A stretch of DNA of 14,492 nt, taken from NCBI GenBank assembly GCA_946611445.1, contig CAMODP010000030.1, positions 1 to 14,492 of the forward strand, given 5' to 3'. This stretch comes from an uncultured Eubacterium sp. (GTDB taxonomy: Bacteria > Bacillota > Clostridia > Lachnospirales > Lachnospiraceae). Under the pieces are notes generated by a model. The model made no database searches. It saw only the letters and a list, made by a program, of their open reading frames with translations, and was not told the origin of the DNA. How positions within the stretch are numbered: the stretch's first letter is position 1; the number at the start of each line of letters is the position of its first letter. The position numbers were made by a program, and so were the translations under genes. Of this stretch, positions 5,527 to 13,740 are shown piece by piece.

Positions 5527-8130
5527 TCACTCTACTACTTCGACGGCAGGCCTGTCAATAGCTGTCAGTTCTCCGTCCCGCAGGTCGATGAGAATCGTGT
5601 CGCCTTCGTGGATGTCGCCCTTCAGGATCAGCTTTGCGGACAGGGTCTCTACATATTTCTGCAGGTACCGCTTCAGCGGACGCGCGCCGTAGACCGGGTC
5701 GTAGCCGTTGTCGCTGATATACTTCTTCGCCTCCGGCGTGATCTCGATCTTCAGCTCCTGAGCCGCCAGACGGCGGTTCAGATCCGCGACCTGCAGGTCT
5801 ACGATATAGCCGATGTTTTCTCTGGTCAGCGGATGGAACAGGATCGTCTCATCCAGCCGGTTCAGGAACTCCGGACGGAAGTGCGCGCGCAGGTCGGCGG
5901 TGACCATCTCCTGCGCCTGCTGGCTGATGGTGCCGTCTTCATTGATGCCTTCCAGAAGATACTGCGAGCCGATGTTCGAAGTCATGATCAGGATGGTGTT
6001 TTTGAAGTCCACGGTTCTTCCCTGGGAATCCGTGATCCGCCCGTCGTCCAGCACCTGCAGCAGCACGTTGAAGACATCCGGATGCGCTTTTTCTATCTCA
6101 TCGAACAGGACGACGGAGTACGGCTTTCTGCGGACGGCTTCCGTCAGCTGGCCGCCCTCTTCATATCCGACATATCCTGGAGGCGCTCCGATCAGACGGG
6201 ACACGGAGAATTTCTCCATGTACTCACTCATGTCGATCCTGACCATGTTCGACTCATCGTCAAACAGCTTCTCCGCCAGCGTCTTGGCCAGCTCGGTCTT
6301 ACCTACGCCGGTGGGTCCCAGGAACAGGAACGAGCCTATGGGCTTGGACGGATCCTTGATGCCGGCCTTCGAGCGGATGATGGCGTCGGCCACCTTTTCC
6401 ACGGCCTCATCCTGACCGACCACGCGGGAATGCAGGTCATCCTCCAGATGCAGGATCTTCGCGCGCTCTCCCTCCGTCAGCTTCGCCACCGGAATGCCGG
6501 TCCAGCGGGAGACGATCTTCGCGATCTCATCATCCGTGACATTCTCGTGCACCAGAGACAGATGCTCCCTGCCGATCCTGTCCTCCTCCGCCGCCAGCTC
6601 CTGCTGCAGCCGCGGAAGGACGCCGTTTTTCAGCTCCGCCAGCTTCGCGTAGTCATACTGCCGCTCCGCTGTCTCGATCTCCTTATTGAGCTCTACGATC
6701 TGTTCACGCAGCTCAGAGAGCTTTCCTACGGAAGACTTTTCATTCTCCCAACGCGCCTTTTTCTCATTGAACTCCTCCGTCACCTCCGCCAGATCCTTCT
6801 GCAGGGTCTCCAGGCGCTCGCGGCTGAGGTTGTCGGTCTCTTTTTTCAGGGACTCCTCGTCAATCTTCATCTGCATGATCCGGCGGTCCAGGGTCTCCAG
6901 CTCCACCGGCATGGAATTTTTCTCCGTCTTGATCTGCGCGCAGGCCTCGTCCACCAGGTCGATCGCCTTATCAGGCAGAAAACGGTCGGAAATATAGCGG
7001 TCAGCCAGCGTCGCGGCCGCCACCAGCGCGCCATCGGTGATCTTGACGCCATGATATACCTCATAGCGTGCCTTCAGACCTCGGAGAATCGTGATGGTCT
7101 CCTCTACGGAAGGCTCATCCACCATTACGTGCTGGAACCTGCGCTCCAGCGCGGCATCTTTTTCAATATACTGCCTGTACTCGTCCAGCGTCGTCGCGCC
7201 GATGCAGTGCAGCTCGCCGCGGGCCAGCATGGGCTTGAGCATATTGCCGGCGTCCATGGCGCCCTCTGTCTTGCCGGCGCCGACGATCAGATGCAGTTCA
7301 TCGATAAACAGGATGATCCTGCCCTCGCTGTTCCGCACCTCTTCCAGTACTGCCTTCAAACGCTCTTCAAACTCGCCCCTGTACTTGGCGCCCGCAACCA
7401 GCGCGCCCATGTCCAGGGAAAAGATCGTCTTGTCCTTCAGGCTGTCCGGCACATCGCCTTTTACGATACGCTGCGCCAGGCCCTCCACCACGGCAGTCTT
7501 GCCGACGCCCGGCTCACCGATCAGGACCGGATTGTTCTTTGTCTTTCTGGACAGGATACGGATCACATTGCGGATCTCCTCATCCCTACCGATGACCGGG
7601 TCCAGCTTCTGATCCCGCGCCCGCTCGACCAGATCCTGGCCGTACTTGTTCAGCGTGTCATACGTGTCCTCCGGATTGTCCGACACGACCCGCTGGTTCC
7701 CGCGCACAGACTGCAGCGCCTGCAGGAACCGCTCCTTGTCAATCCCGTTCGCCCGCAGCAGATTTTTCATCGAAGGACTGGGATTCTTCAGCATGGCGAG
7801 AAACAGATGCTCGACCGAGACATACTCATCCCCCATGGCCCGGGCCTCATCCTCCGCCATGTTCAGAGACTTGTTCAGATACTGCCCTATCACATGCTGA
7901 CCGCCCTGCACCTTCACACGCCCGTTCAGCGCCTGCTCAACCTGGCTGCGGAAATAATTTGCATCCACTCCCATCTTGCCGACCAGCTGCAGGATCAGAC
8001 TGTCCTCCTGGTTCAGCAGATTGTACAGCAGATGCTCCTGCTCAATCTCCTGATTGCCGAATTCATAAGCGGTCTTCTCCAGATCATTAATCGCCTGGAT
8101 CGACCTCTGCGTAAATTTCTGTATATTCAT
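5527..8130 (-). CDS. clpB: ClpB protein disaggregase (Hsp100 AAA+ ATPase)
   Basis: Hexameric cytoplasmic chaperone that, with DnaK, pulls polypeptides out of aggregates. The product is 867 aa, normal for ClpB. Order of domains: Clp_N double repeat (about 1-145), first AAA+ module with Walker A GEPGVGKT at 205-212, a long coiled-coil middle domain (about 410-525, rich in Glu/Lys/Leu), and a second AAA+ module with Walker A GPTGVGKT at 605-612 and GYVGYEEGG pore-loop segment. The long middle domain separates ClpB from ClpC, ClpA and ClpE. ATG 8130 matches the family N-terminus (MNIQKFTQ) and has a GGGGG-type SD about nine bases away; a GTG three codons upstream overlaps that SD. A promoter overlapping a CIRCE element controls it. 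It appears to be monocistronic or to read into the Pr6Pr-like gene. Confidence 0.97.
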   Translation of the reverse strand: MNIQKFTQRSIQAINDLEKTAYEFGNQEIEQEHLLYNLLNQEDSLILQLVGKMGVDANYFRSQVEQALNGRVKVQGGQHVIGQYLNKSLNMAEDEARAMGDEYVSVEHLFLAMLKNPSPSMKNLLRANGIDKERFLQALQSVRGNQRVVSDNPEDTYDTLNKYGQDLVERARDQKLDPVIGRDEEIRNVIRILSRKTKNNPVLIGEPGVGKTAVVEGLAQRIVKGDVPDSLKDKTIFSLDMGALVAGAKYRGEFEERLKAVLEEVRNSEGRIILFIDELHLIVGAGKTEGAMDAGNMLKPMLARGELHCIGATTLDEYRQYIEKDAALERRFQHVMVDEPSVEETITILRGLKARYEVYHGVKITDGALVAAATLADRYISDRFLPDKAIDLVDEACAQIKTEKNSMPVELETLDRRIMQMKIDEESLKKETDNLSRERLETLQKDLAEVTEEFNEKKARWENEKSSVGKLSELREQIVELNKEIETAERQYDYAKLAELKNGVLPRLQQELAAEEDRIGREHLSLVHENVTDDEIAKIVSRWTGIPVAKLTEGERAKILHLEDDLHSRVVGQDEAVEKVADAIIRSKAGIKDPSKPIGSFLFLGPTGVGKTELAKTLAEKLFDDESNMVRIDMSEYMEKFSVSRLIGAPPGYVGYEEGGQLTEAVRRKPYSVVLFDEIEKAHPDVFNVLLQVLDDGRITDSQGRTVDFKNTILIMTSNIGSQYLLEGINEDGTISQQAQEMVTADLRAHFRPEFLNRLDETILFHPLTRENIGYIVDLQVADLNRRLAAQELKIEITPEAKKYISDNGYDPVYGARPLKRYLQKYVETLSAKLILKGDIHEGDTILIDLRDGELTAIDRPAVEVVE

Positions 8131-8192
8131 AAAGCACACCCCCTTCCGGTGATACAGATTTTTTCTTATGTAATCTATTCAAATCTGAGATC

Positions 8193-8221
8193 ACTATAGC
8201 ACCGGCTGTTAGCACTGTCAA
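8193..8221 (-). promoter_or_regulatory. Sigma-A promoter of clpB
   Basis: On the minus strand, -35 TTGACA (8216-8221, consensus), a 17-bp spacer and -10 TATAGT (8193-8198). The start should fall near 8186, giving a leader of about 55 nt. The -35 box lies inside the CIRCE element. Confidence 0.88.
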
Positions 8222-8235
8222 GTGGTGAGTGCTAA
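8209..8235. promoter_or_regulatory. CIRCE element, HrcA repressor binding site
   Basis: TTAGCACTG-N9-GAGTGCTAA matches the CIRCE consensus TTAGCACTC-N9-GAGTGCTAA at 17 of 18 arm positions; the mismatch is the last base of the left arm. That base belongs to the TTGACA -35 box, so the deviation may be a compromise between promoter strength and operator symmetry. HrcA bound here would block RNA polymerase and be released on heat shock. Confidence 0.95.
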
Positions 8236-8296
8236 TTTTTTCAGAATATTTACCGCGTGCTTCTTCTTGCCGGCATATCGAAAGGAGACAGCGAAA

Positions 8297-8323
8297 GGAG
8301 ACAGGGGTCAGACCCCTGTCCCC
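8297..8323. repeat. Dispersed palindrome, copy A
   Basis: GACAGGGGTC (8300-8309), a central A (8310), then GACCCCTGTC (8311-8320) form 10-bp perfect arms. The flanks GGA and CCC extend the resemblance to copies B and C. Its central base is A where B and C have T, so it lies inverted relative to copy B 35 bp away. This REP/BIME-like arrangement occurs in the operon/clpB spacer. Confidence 0.85.
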
Positions 8324-8352
8324 TCCGTCTTTAGCTGATTTTCGGCGCCACT

Positions 8353-8385
8353 AAAAAGGGAGACAGGGGTCTGACCCCTGTCTCC
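8353..8385 (-). terminator. Palindrome copy B acting as terminator of the importer operon
   Basis: Arms of 13 bp (8359-8371 and 8373-8385) flank a single central base. On the minus strand the second arm is followed by CTTTTTAG (8358-8351), so it has the form of an intrinsic terminator 66 bp after the last ATPase gene. The same sequence is a copy of the dispersed palindrome, so a mobile or amplified repeat seems to have been put to use as a terminator. Confidence 0.75.
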
Positions 8386-8389
8386 TCGT

Positions 8390-8416
8390 CGTCTCCTTCG
8401 TCTCCTTCGTCTCCTC
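8390..8416. repeat. Three 9-bp tandem repeats beside the operon end
   Basis: CGTCTCCTT occurs at 8390-8398 and 8399-8407, with CGTCTCCTC at 8408-8416. An 8-bp direct repeat CAACTCAC (8426-8433 and 8448-8455) follows, and its second copy covers the stop codon of the ATPase gene. This short low-complexity tract links the ATPase 3' end to palindrome copy B. Confidence 0.7.
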
Positions 8417-8451
8417 CTTCTCCGTCAACTCACTTCTCCTCGCCTCACAAC

Positions 8452-9243
8452 TCACAGCATCCAGAACCCGGCCGTCCGGAGTTCCCGCACGTATGCGTCG
8501 TCTGGCTGGTCGAGCACCGCGCCGCAGTCTCCGGTCTGCAGGATGCGGCCCTGGCGCATTACCATGACGCGGTCGGCCATTTTTCGGATGACGGCCAGGT
8601 CGTGGGTGATGAACAGAATCGTCAGGTTATACCTGCGGCGCATGTTCAGGAGCAGCTGCAGGATCTGGTTCTGGACGGCCACATCCAGCGCAGATACGAT
8701 CTCGTCGGCCACCAGGAGTTTCGGTTCCATGAGCAGGGTCCGGGCGATGGCGATTCTCTGGAGCTGGCCTCCCGAGAACTCTCCGGGCCGCTTGTCCAGG
8801 CTTGCCTCCGGCAGGCCGCACTCTTCACACATCTGCAGCACCCGTTTCATCCGGTCGGCGTCGCCTTCGCCGATTTTCCACGCGCGCAGCGGCTCCAAGA
8901 GCAGGTTCTTCACCTTCATGCGCGGGTCCAGGCAGCCAAAGGGATTCTGAAAAACCATCTGAATCTCGCGGCGCAGAGGATGATAGTCCCGGTCAGACAG
9001 ATGGCCGATCTCTTTTCCTCTGTAAATAATCTCTCCTGAAGAAGGATGCAGCAGGCCCAGCAGCATGCGCGCCATTGTAGACTTGCCGCAGCCGGACTCC
9101 CCGAGCAGCCCCAGGATCTCGCCTTCATACATGGTAAAAGACGCGTCATCCACGGCGGTAAAAAAGTCCCGTCCGCGCCGGCCGCCGGATGCCATCGCCG
9201 GAAACCGGCAGGTCACATGATCAAATTGCAGAATAGAGTTCAT
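8452..9243 (-). CDS. Nik/Opp-type ABC importer ATPase, second subunit (NikE/OppF position)
   Basis: A 263-aa cytoplasmic ATPase that powers the importer with the 9301-10113 ATPase. Walker A is GESGCGKST (48-56), the Q-loop Gln is 99, the signature FSGGQ is at 156-160, Walker B is LLVADEI with D180 and catalytic E181, and the H-loop His is 214. Position 182 is Ile where most relatives have Pro (DEP). The protein stops shortly after the core, without the roughly 60-residue oligopeptide-type C-terminal extension, so the size fits NikE better than OppF. AGGAG lies seven bases before ATG 9243. It is the last gene of the operon and is followed by a palindromic terminator. Confidence 0.92.
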   Translation of the reverse strand: MNSILQFDHVTCRFPAMASGGRRGRDFFTAVDDASFTMYEGEILGLLGESGCGKSTMARMLLGLLHPSSGEIIYRGKEIGHLSDRDYHPLRREIQMVFQNPFGCLDPRMKVKNLLLEPLRAWKIGEGDADRMKRVLQMCEECGLPEASLDKRPGEFSGGQLQRIAIARTLLMEPKLLVADEIVSALDVAVQNQILQLLLNMRRRYNLTILFITHDLAVIRKMADRVMVMRQGRILQTGDCGAVLDQPDDAYVRELRTAGFWML

Positions 9244-9300
9244 GGCTGTGCTCCTGAATAAAATGTTCCTTAATAAAATGATTAGGCCGCCAAAAGCAGC

Positions 9301-10113
9301 TTACCTCTGCAGACTTTTCGTCCCCTCCAGCAGTGCCTTTGTATAGGCCGCCTGCGGATCTGCAAAGACCTCGTCTGTCCTGCCCTGTTCGATGATGCGT
9401 CCGTCCTTCATGACGGTCACCGTGCCGCAGATTGCCTGCACAATTCCCAGGTTGTGCGTGATATACAGCATGGACAGGCCTCTTTCCCGGCAGAGCTCCA
9501 CGATAAACTCCACGATCCGTCTCTGGTTGATCGTGTCCAGAGACGTCGTAGGCTCATCCGCGATCAGGAGCTTCGCCGGCGACTCCAGCGCCATGGCGAT
9601 CGCGATCCTCTGCCGCATCCCGCCGGAGAGCTGGTGCGGATACTTCCGCAGCACCTCTTCACCGCCGTGAATGCCGAAGGTGTCCAGCTGCTGCAGGATC
9701 CGCCCGCGGATCTCGTCCCTGTTCCCGCCGGGCCGGTGCAGCAGCGCCGTCTCCATCCACTGCGCGTCGATCCGCTCAAAAGGATTCAGCGCATTGATGG
9801 AATCCTGCAGGATCAGACAGGTGTGCGAAGCAGAAAACCGCTGCCGCTCCTTCCATGGCAGCTTCAGCAGATCCGTACGGCTGCCGTCCTCCTCCCGGAA
9901 GAGGATCTCCCCGCGGATCTGCACCGTTCTGCGCGGCAGCAGAGACGTCAGACAGTACATGGTCATACTCTTGCCCGCGCCGGACTCCCCGGCAATGCCC
10001 CGCAGCTCCCCTTCCTCTACGGAAAAGGAGACATCCCGCAGAATCGGGATCGCGCGCCGGTCTTTTACAATATCCAGGTTGAGGTTCCTGACCTCCAGCA
10101 CCGGTTCAGTCAT
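9301..10113 (-). CDS. Nik/Opp-type ABC importer ATPase, first subunit (NikD/OppD position)
   Basis: A 270-aa ATPase, partner of the 8452-9243 protein. Walker A GESGAGKS is at 42-49, the Q-loop Gln at 103 (LILQDSINALNPF is the family pattern), the signature LSGGM at 162-166, Walker B LLIADEP with D186 and E187, and the H-loop His at 220 in ITHNLG. All catalytic residues are present. OppD/DppD proteins are usually about 320-340 aa; this one is NikD-sized and lacks the C-terminal iron-sulfur-type extension. Its ATG overlaps the stop of the upstream permease gene by eight bases (10106-10113), which implies translational coupling. A 57-bp gap containing CATTTTATT twice separates it from the last gene. 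Confidence 0.93.
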   Translation of the reverse strand: MTEPVLEVRNLNLDIVKDRRAIPILRDVSFSVEEGELRGIAGESGAGKSMTMYCLTSLLPRRTVQIRGEILFREEDGSRTDLLKLPWKERQRFSASHTCLILQDSINALNPFERIDAQWMETALLHRPGGNRDEIRGRILQQLDTFGIHGGEEVLRKYPHQLSGGMRQRIAIAMALESPAKLLIADEPTTSLDTINQRRIVEFIVELCRERGLSMLYITHNLGIVQAICGTVTVMKDGRIIEQGRTDEVFADPQAAYTKALLEGTKSLQR

Positions 10114-10903
10114 AGATCGTCACCTTCTCTCCCTGCAGGCTGCCGCTGTCAAACATTACATGGAAGAAAACGGTCAGCAGCGTGATAGCCGCCGCCGGAT
10201 AAATGACCAGCGTCGGATGGCTCATCATGTAGATCCTGTACTGGTACAGCAATGTCCCCCAGTCCGGCTTCGTGATGTCGGTGCCCAGCCCGATAAAAGC
10301 CAGCCCGGAATACTGGATCACGACATTTGCCGCCTTGTTTCCCAGGAAAACCAGCAGCTGCCCGCAGATATTCGGCAGCACGTGGAATACAAGGATCGGC
10401 AGCTTGCCCAGGCCGATGACCTTCTCCGCGTCGATGAATTCCTGCTTTTTCAGCACGTAGGCCAGATTGTAGGCCTGGTTTACATACTCGCCCATATTGC
10501 CGATGCCAAAGACAACGCCGGCCATCAGCGGGCTGAAGCCGAACAGGGCCGAGAAAACCATCGCCATGATAAACGACGGAATGATCAGCGTGTAATCGGC
10601 AATGAACTGAATCACATTGCGCACCAGGCCGCCCCAGAATGCCGCGATCAGGCCGAGGGCCGTGCCGCAGAAAAATGAGATCGCAGCCGAGAGGAATACC
10701 ACCTCCATGGTCCGCAGGCCGCCTTCCACCAGCAGGGAATACACATCCCTGCCCAGGTTGTCGGTACCAAGCCAGTGCGCCGCGGATGATGGCGCATACA
10801 TATTCAGCACATCGGTCGACATGATATTCTGCCGGGGCGAAAAGGCCAGGAACAACATGAACGCCGCCAGCGCCCCCAGGCAGATCCACTGTTTTTTCTT
10901 CAT
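10106..10903 (-). CDS. Nik/Opp-type ABC importer permease, NikC/OppC position
   Basis: A 265-aa inner-membrane permease that forms half of the transport channel. After one N-terminal membrane segment (about 6-22) comes HWLGTDNLGRDVYSLL (43-58), the hallmark of the OppC/DppC/NikC family. The BPD_transp_1 domain follows with about five membrane segments. The cytoplasmic EAA-type loop that contacts the ATPase is EFIDAEKVIGLGKLPILVFH. Its ATG overlaps the stop of the OppB-type gene by four bases (10900-10903), and its own stop overlaps the next ATPase start, so the two permeases and first ATPase are translationally coupled. The NikC-like length (E. coli NikC is 277 aa) supports the metal-type reading without proving it. 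Confidence 0.93.
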   Translation of the reverse strand: MKKKQWICLGALAAFMLFLAFSPRQNIMSTDVLNMYAPSSAAHWLGTDNLGRDVYSLLVEGGLRTMEVVFLSAAISFFCGTALGLIAAFWGGLVRNVIQFIADYTLIIPSFIMAMVFSALFGFSPLMAGVVFGIGNMGEYVNQAYNLAYVLKKQEFIDAEKVIGLGKLPILVFHVLPNICGQLLVFLGNKAANVVIQYSGLAFIGLGTDITKPDWGTLLYQYRIYMMSHPTLVIYPAAAITLLTVFFHVMFDSGSLQGEKVTIYD

Positions 10904-11823
10904 GCGCGCCTCCTGACATCAATCGCGTACAGCACCAGGTTCAGGATCAGGTGGACGACAAACATCCAGATCACCACAACCAGCAGATATGTCTGCAGAA
11001 CCGTGTAGTCACTGGATTTCATGCTGTCAACCAGAAAATAGCTGATGCCCGGTATCGAAAAGGCAAACTCCAGCACGGTGCTGCCGCCAAACACCCAGGC
11101 AAAACTGGAGATCACCGCAGCTATGAGCGTGCACAGAACCGGCCGGGAGGCATGGCGGAACAGTACGTAGCCGCGGTCAAAACCCCGCGAGATGGAAAAA
11201 CGCACATAGCTCTTCGTCATTTCTTCGCGGAAGGCATTGCGCACAACTCTGGAGAGGCCGCCCAGCTGATAGAGCGCCGTGATCAGGATCGCCGTCACGA
11301 CGGCGTGCACCGGGTTTCCGGTGAAAAACTTCACGGCTTTCAGTTTCACGCTGAGGAAATAGATGATGAAGACACTGGTGATAAAGCTCGGGATAGACTG
11401 CGAAAAGACAGCCAGCGCGCTGCTCAGCCTGTCGCAGAAGCCGCCCGCGTGCAGCGCCGCGCGATATCCCAGAAAAAAGGCTGCCGCCGCGGACAGCAGG
11501 ATGCCGCACAGGCCGATGCTCACCGAATACGGCAGCTTCTGGAAGAACGTATCCCGGATGCTGACATGGCTGATCAGGGACAGCCCCCAGTCACCGCGGA
11601 AAAAGTTCCGCATCCACGCCAGATACTGTACCGGAAGCGGCTGGTCCAGGCCCATCAGCTTCGTCACCCTTTCGATATTTTCCGCTGTGTGCGGCAGGTT
11701 AAAAGAAGTGAGCCACTGCTCTACGGGTGTCGTCGGCATCAGCCGCACCACGCCGAAGATCATAATAGAAGCAGTCAGGAAAATCAGCAGCCATTTTCCA
11801 AGAAAAGAGAGGACATTTTTCAT
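10900..11823 (-). CDS. Nik/Opp-type ABC importer permease, NikB/OppB position
   Basis: A 307-aa permease, partner of the 10106-10903 protein. Residues about 8-28 form the first membrane helix. The family segment MGLDQPLPVQYLAWMRNFF and RGDWGLS precedes the BPD_transp_1 domain, and the EAA-type loop reads SISRGFDRGYVLFRHASRP. About six membrane helices are expected. I chose ATG 11823 over one 15 codons upstream (11868) because the protein then starts MKNVLSFLGKWLL like its relatives, with GGAG nine bases before it. It lies 178 bp downstream of the binding-protein gene, and that gap holds stable hairpins which may lower permease expression relative to the binding protein. Confidence 0.92.
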   Translation of the reverse strand: MKNVLSFLGKWLLIFLTASIMIFGVVRLMPTTPVEQWLTSFNLPHTAENIERVTKLMGLDQPLPVQYLAWMRNFFRGDWGLSLISHVSIRDTFFQKLPYSVSIGLCGILLSAAAAFFLGYRAALHAGGFCDRLSSALAVFSQSIPSFITSVFIIYFLSVKLKAVKFFTGNPVHAVVTAILITALYQLGGLSRVVRNAFREEMTKSYVRFSISRGFDRGYVLFRHASRPVLCTLIAAVISSFAWVFGGSTVLEFAFSIPGISYFLVDSMKSSDYTVLQTYLLVVVIWMFVVHLILNLVLYAIDVRRRA

Positions 11824-11918
11824 ATGTAAATACTCCAAAGGAGCGGCCCGGAAACATCCGACCTGCATGCTGTCACTCCTGTCTCCGACGCCGCCCCTGA
11901 AATGCTGCTATGTTTACG

Positions 11919-11954
11919 CCCGGCAGCCGTTCAGCTGTGCTGCATGCTGCCGGG
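11919..11954 (-). promoter_or_regulatory. Intercistronic hairpin between binding protein and permeases
   Basis: CCCGGCAGC (11919-11927) pairs perfectly with GCTGCCGGG (11946-11954), an 18-nt loop between. A second hairpin with arms TGTGC/GCACA lies just upstream in the transcript, near 11969-11994. No T-run follows either, so they more likely stabilise the binding-protein mRNA end than terminate fully. Confidence 0.5.
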
Positions 11955-12001
11955 ATCAGTCTTTTTTGCCTGTGCCCGCAAAGCGCGGCACACAGATGGT
12001 G

Positions 12002-13501
12002 TTACTCCAGTCCCAGTTCCGGATTCACGACATAGTAGTCGCCGCAGTACGGAACATAATCAGCCAGCTTCTCCGACACGGCGATGTGCCATTCCGGATC
12101 GATCAGGTAGATCATAGCGCCTTCCTCGCCTGCGATCTGCTGCACCTGCTTCGCCAGGTCATCGCGCTCCGCGCCGACCTCCAGCTCGCCCATCTGGTCA
12201 AGCAGAGCGTCAACTTCCTCGTTGCTGTAGCCGTTGTGATTCTTGGAGCCGTCCGTGCGGAAGAACATGTTCAGGGCATAGGCCGGCTCGCCGGTCGGAG
12301 CCGTGTGCTGTGCGTAGAAAGCGATATCAAACTCGCCGTTTCCCAGTACTTCATCGATATTGTCCACGATGCTGGTCGTCACCTTGATGCCGGCAGCGTC
12401 CAGTGCGGAAGCGGTCAGCTGCATCAGCACCGGCAGGTCCGGGCGGTAGGAGTAGGTCAGCAGCTGCAGCTCCAGCGCCTCGCCGTCCTTGTCCAGATAG
12501 CCGTCGCCGTCGGAATCGGCATAACCTGCCTCCTCCAGCAGAGCCTTCGCGTCATCGGTGTCCGTCTTCGCGTCGAACTCGCCCGCGAAGCTGTAGTAGG
12601 TGGCAAAGAGACCCGTCGCCTTGCGGCCGCCGCGCAGAACGGTCAGCATGGCTTCGCGGTCGATCAGCTCACTGATGGCCTTCACGACATTCGGGTCATC
12701 CAGCGGAGCCTTCGCCAGATTCGGAATGGCAAAATACTGATAGCCCGCGTCAAAATTTTTCACGGTCAGGCCCTCGCCCTCCAGGGCTTCCGCGATCTCA
12801 TTCGTCACGGTAAAGGCCATGTCGATCTCGCCAGCTTCAAAAGCCTGCTGCATGGCTGTCGTGTCCTTGAAGCAAAGCAGCTGCACATCCGGTCTGTCGG
12901 CAGCGCGGTCATCATAATACTCATTCGGTACCAGGTTCACCGATACGCCGGGATCAAGGGAATCCAATACATACGGGCCGGTGAAGACATAGCCTTCTTC
13001 CTCGCTGCCCTTGAATACGATGTTGGCCCACTCGCAGAGAATAGACTTCATGACAGTGGTTTTTCTCTCTGTCGTCAGGGTCACGGTGCCGTCCTCTGCC
13101 GCCTCAAAAGTGATCTTGCCTGCGGAATCGGAAGCATTCGGGTTCATCTCCATAACCGTGTTCATGCTCTCGGCCACTGCCGCGGCGTCACAGTCCGAGC
13201 CGTCGGAGAACTTCACGCCGTCTTTCAGGGTGAGCTTCCAGGTGAGGTCATCCACCTGCTCCAGATCCTCTGCGATATGGGAGACCAGCTCGCCCTCCGC
13301 GTTCTGCATGAAGATCGTCTCGCTGATGCCGTCCGCCGTCAGAGACCACGGATCGCCGCCGTAGGTGGGATCGACCTTGTCAATCACATTCGTCACGCCG
13401 ATAATCACAGGCGCATCCGCCTCCTCAGCCGCAGCCGTCACAGGCAGGATCCCGGTCAGACACAGGGCACCCGCCAGCAGTACAGAAAGTCTTTTTTTCA
13501 T
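12002..13501 (-). CDS. Family-5 extracellular solute-binding protein of the B12-controlled importer
   Basis: A 499-aa SBP_bac_5 protein, the family of peptide, nickel and opine binding proteins; it captures the substrate outside the membrane. Residues 1-25 form a signal peptide (MKKR, a hydrophobic core, then AAA before EEADAP). The only early Cys (C14) is preceded by GAL, which is not a lipobox, so a signal peptidase I site after A25 is more likely. LTWKLTLKDGVKFSDGS is the classic family motif, and GYADSDGDGYLDKDG is the usual loop before the C-terminal lobe. ATG 13501 is preferred over an ATG ten codons upstream because AAGGAG lies six bases before it. First gene of the operon under a cobalamin riboswitch. 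Substrate inferred only: cobalt, a chelate, or a corrinoid. Confidence 0.93.
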   Translation of the reverse strand: MKKRLSVLLAGALCLTGILPVTAAAEEADAPVIIGVTNVIDKVDPTYGGDPWSLTADGISETIFMQNAEGELVSHIAEDLEQVDDLTWKLTLKDGVKFSDGSDCDAAAVAESMNTVMEMNPNASDSAGKITFEAAEDGTVTLTTERKTTVMKSILCEWANIVFKGSEEEGYVFTGPYVLDSLDPGVSVNLVPNEYYDDRAADRPDVQLLCFKDTTAMQQAFEAGEIDMAFTVTNEIAEALEGEGLTVKNFDAGYQYFAIPNLAKAPLDDPNVVKAISELIDREAMLTVLRGGRKATGLFATYYSFAGEFDAKTDTDDAKALLEEAGYADSDGDGYLDKDGEALELQLLTYSYRPDLPVLMQLTASALDAAGIKVTTSIVDNIDEVLGNGEFDIAFYAQHTAPTGEPAYALNMFFRTDGSKNHNGYSNEEVDALLDQMGELEVGAERDDLAKQVQQIAGEEGAMIYLIDPEWHIAVSEKLADYVPYCGDYYVVNPELGLE

Positions 13502-13579
13502 CCTTCGCTCCTTTTCTGATAATGAAAACATTCAAGTATCTTCTATCTGCAGCGGTCATGCATACCGTTACATTCACGC

Positions 13580-13616
13580 AAAAAGAAAAAGCATACCCGG
13601 CCGAAACCGAATATGC
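13580..13616 (-). terminator. Riboswitch-controlled intrinsic terminator before the binding-protein gene
   Basis: On the minus strand, 13616-13607 pairs with 13600-13591 over 10 bp (two G-T wobbles) around a 6-nt loop, followed by TTTTTCTTTTTG. This is the best terminator in the window and lies in the leader, about 80 bp before the binding-protein ATG, so it must be conditional. Confidence 0.88.
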
Positions 13617-13721
13617 TCCCTGTACTTCATGATTCACCATGCGGCAGCTGCTGCTATTCTGCATGCACAACGGCGGAGAATCTGTCTGTGATGAAAAAAG
13701 GAACATACCTCTCCCGGTTCC
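13610..13721 (-). promoter_or_regulatory. Candidate antiterminator and anti-antiterminator of the cobalamin leader
   Basis: GGTATGTTCC (minus strand, 13709-13700) can pair with GGAGCATATT (13619-13610) over 10 bp with three G-T wobbles. That uses seven bases of the terminator's first arm (13616-13610), so the two folds exclude each other. A second hairpin, GGAAC (13721-13717) with GTTCC (13704-13700), would take the antiterminator strand and allow termination; it is followed by T6. The pairings are visible; their order of action is inferred. Confidence 0.55.
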
Positions 13722-13740
13722 GGGGATCCGATACATCATC

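Noticed and set aside
4423..8199. A 1258-codon plus-strand open frame opposite clpB, the Pr6Pr-like gene and the amidohydrolase 5' end
   Set aside because: It is antisense to clear ClpB and membrane-protein genes and shows no recognisable domain; long open frames opposite GC-rich genes are expected.
8381..8433. The CTCCTT-rich repeats as a CRISPR array
   Set aside because: Units are only 9 bp with no spacers of constant length; simple low-complexity tandem repeat.
11363..13519. A 718-codon plus-strand open frame opposite the binding protein and permease genes
   Set aside because: It lies opposite well-supported transporter genes, lacks a domain or SD, and spans the intercistronic gap; shadow frame.
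13425..13709. A possible small leader peptide (ATG in the B12 leader near 13709) reading towards the binding protein
   Set aside because: The frame runs through the terminator and into the binding-protein gene in another frame. The leader has a riboswitch explanation and the peptide shows no recognisable features.
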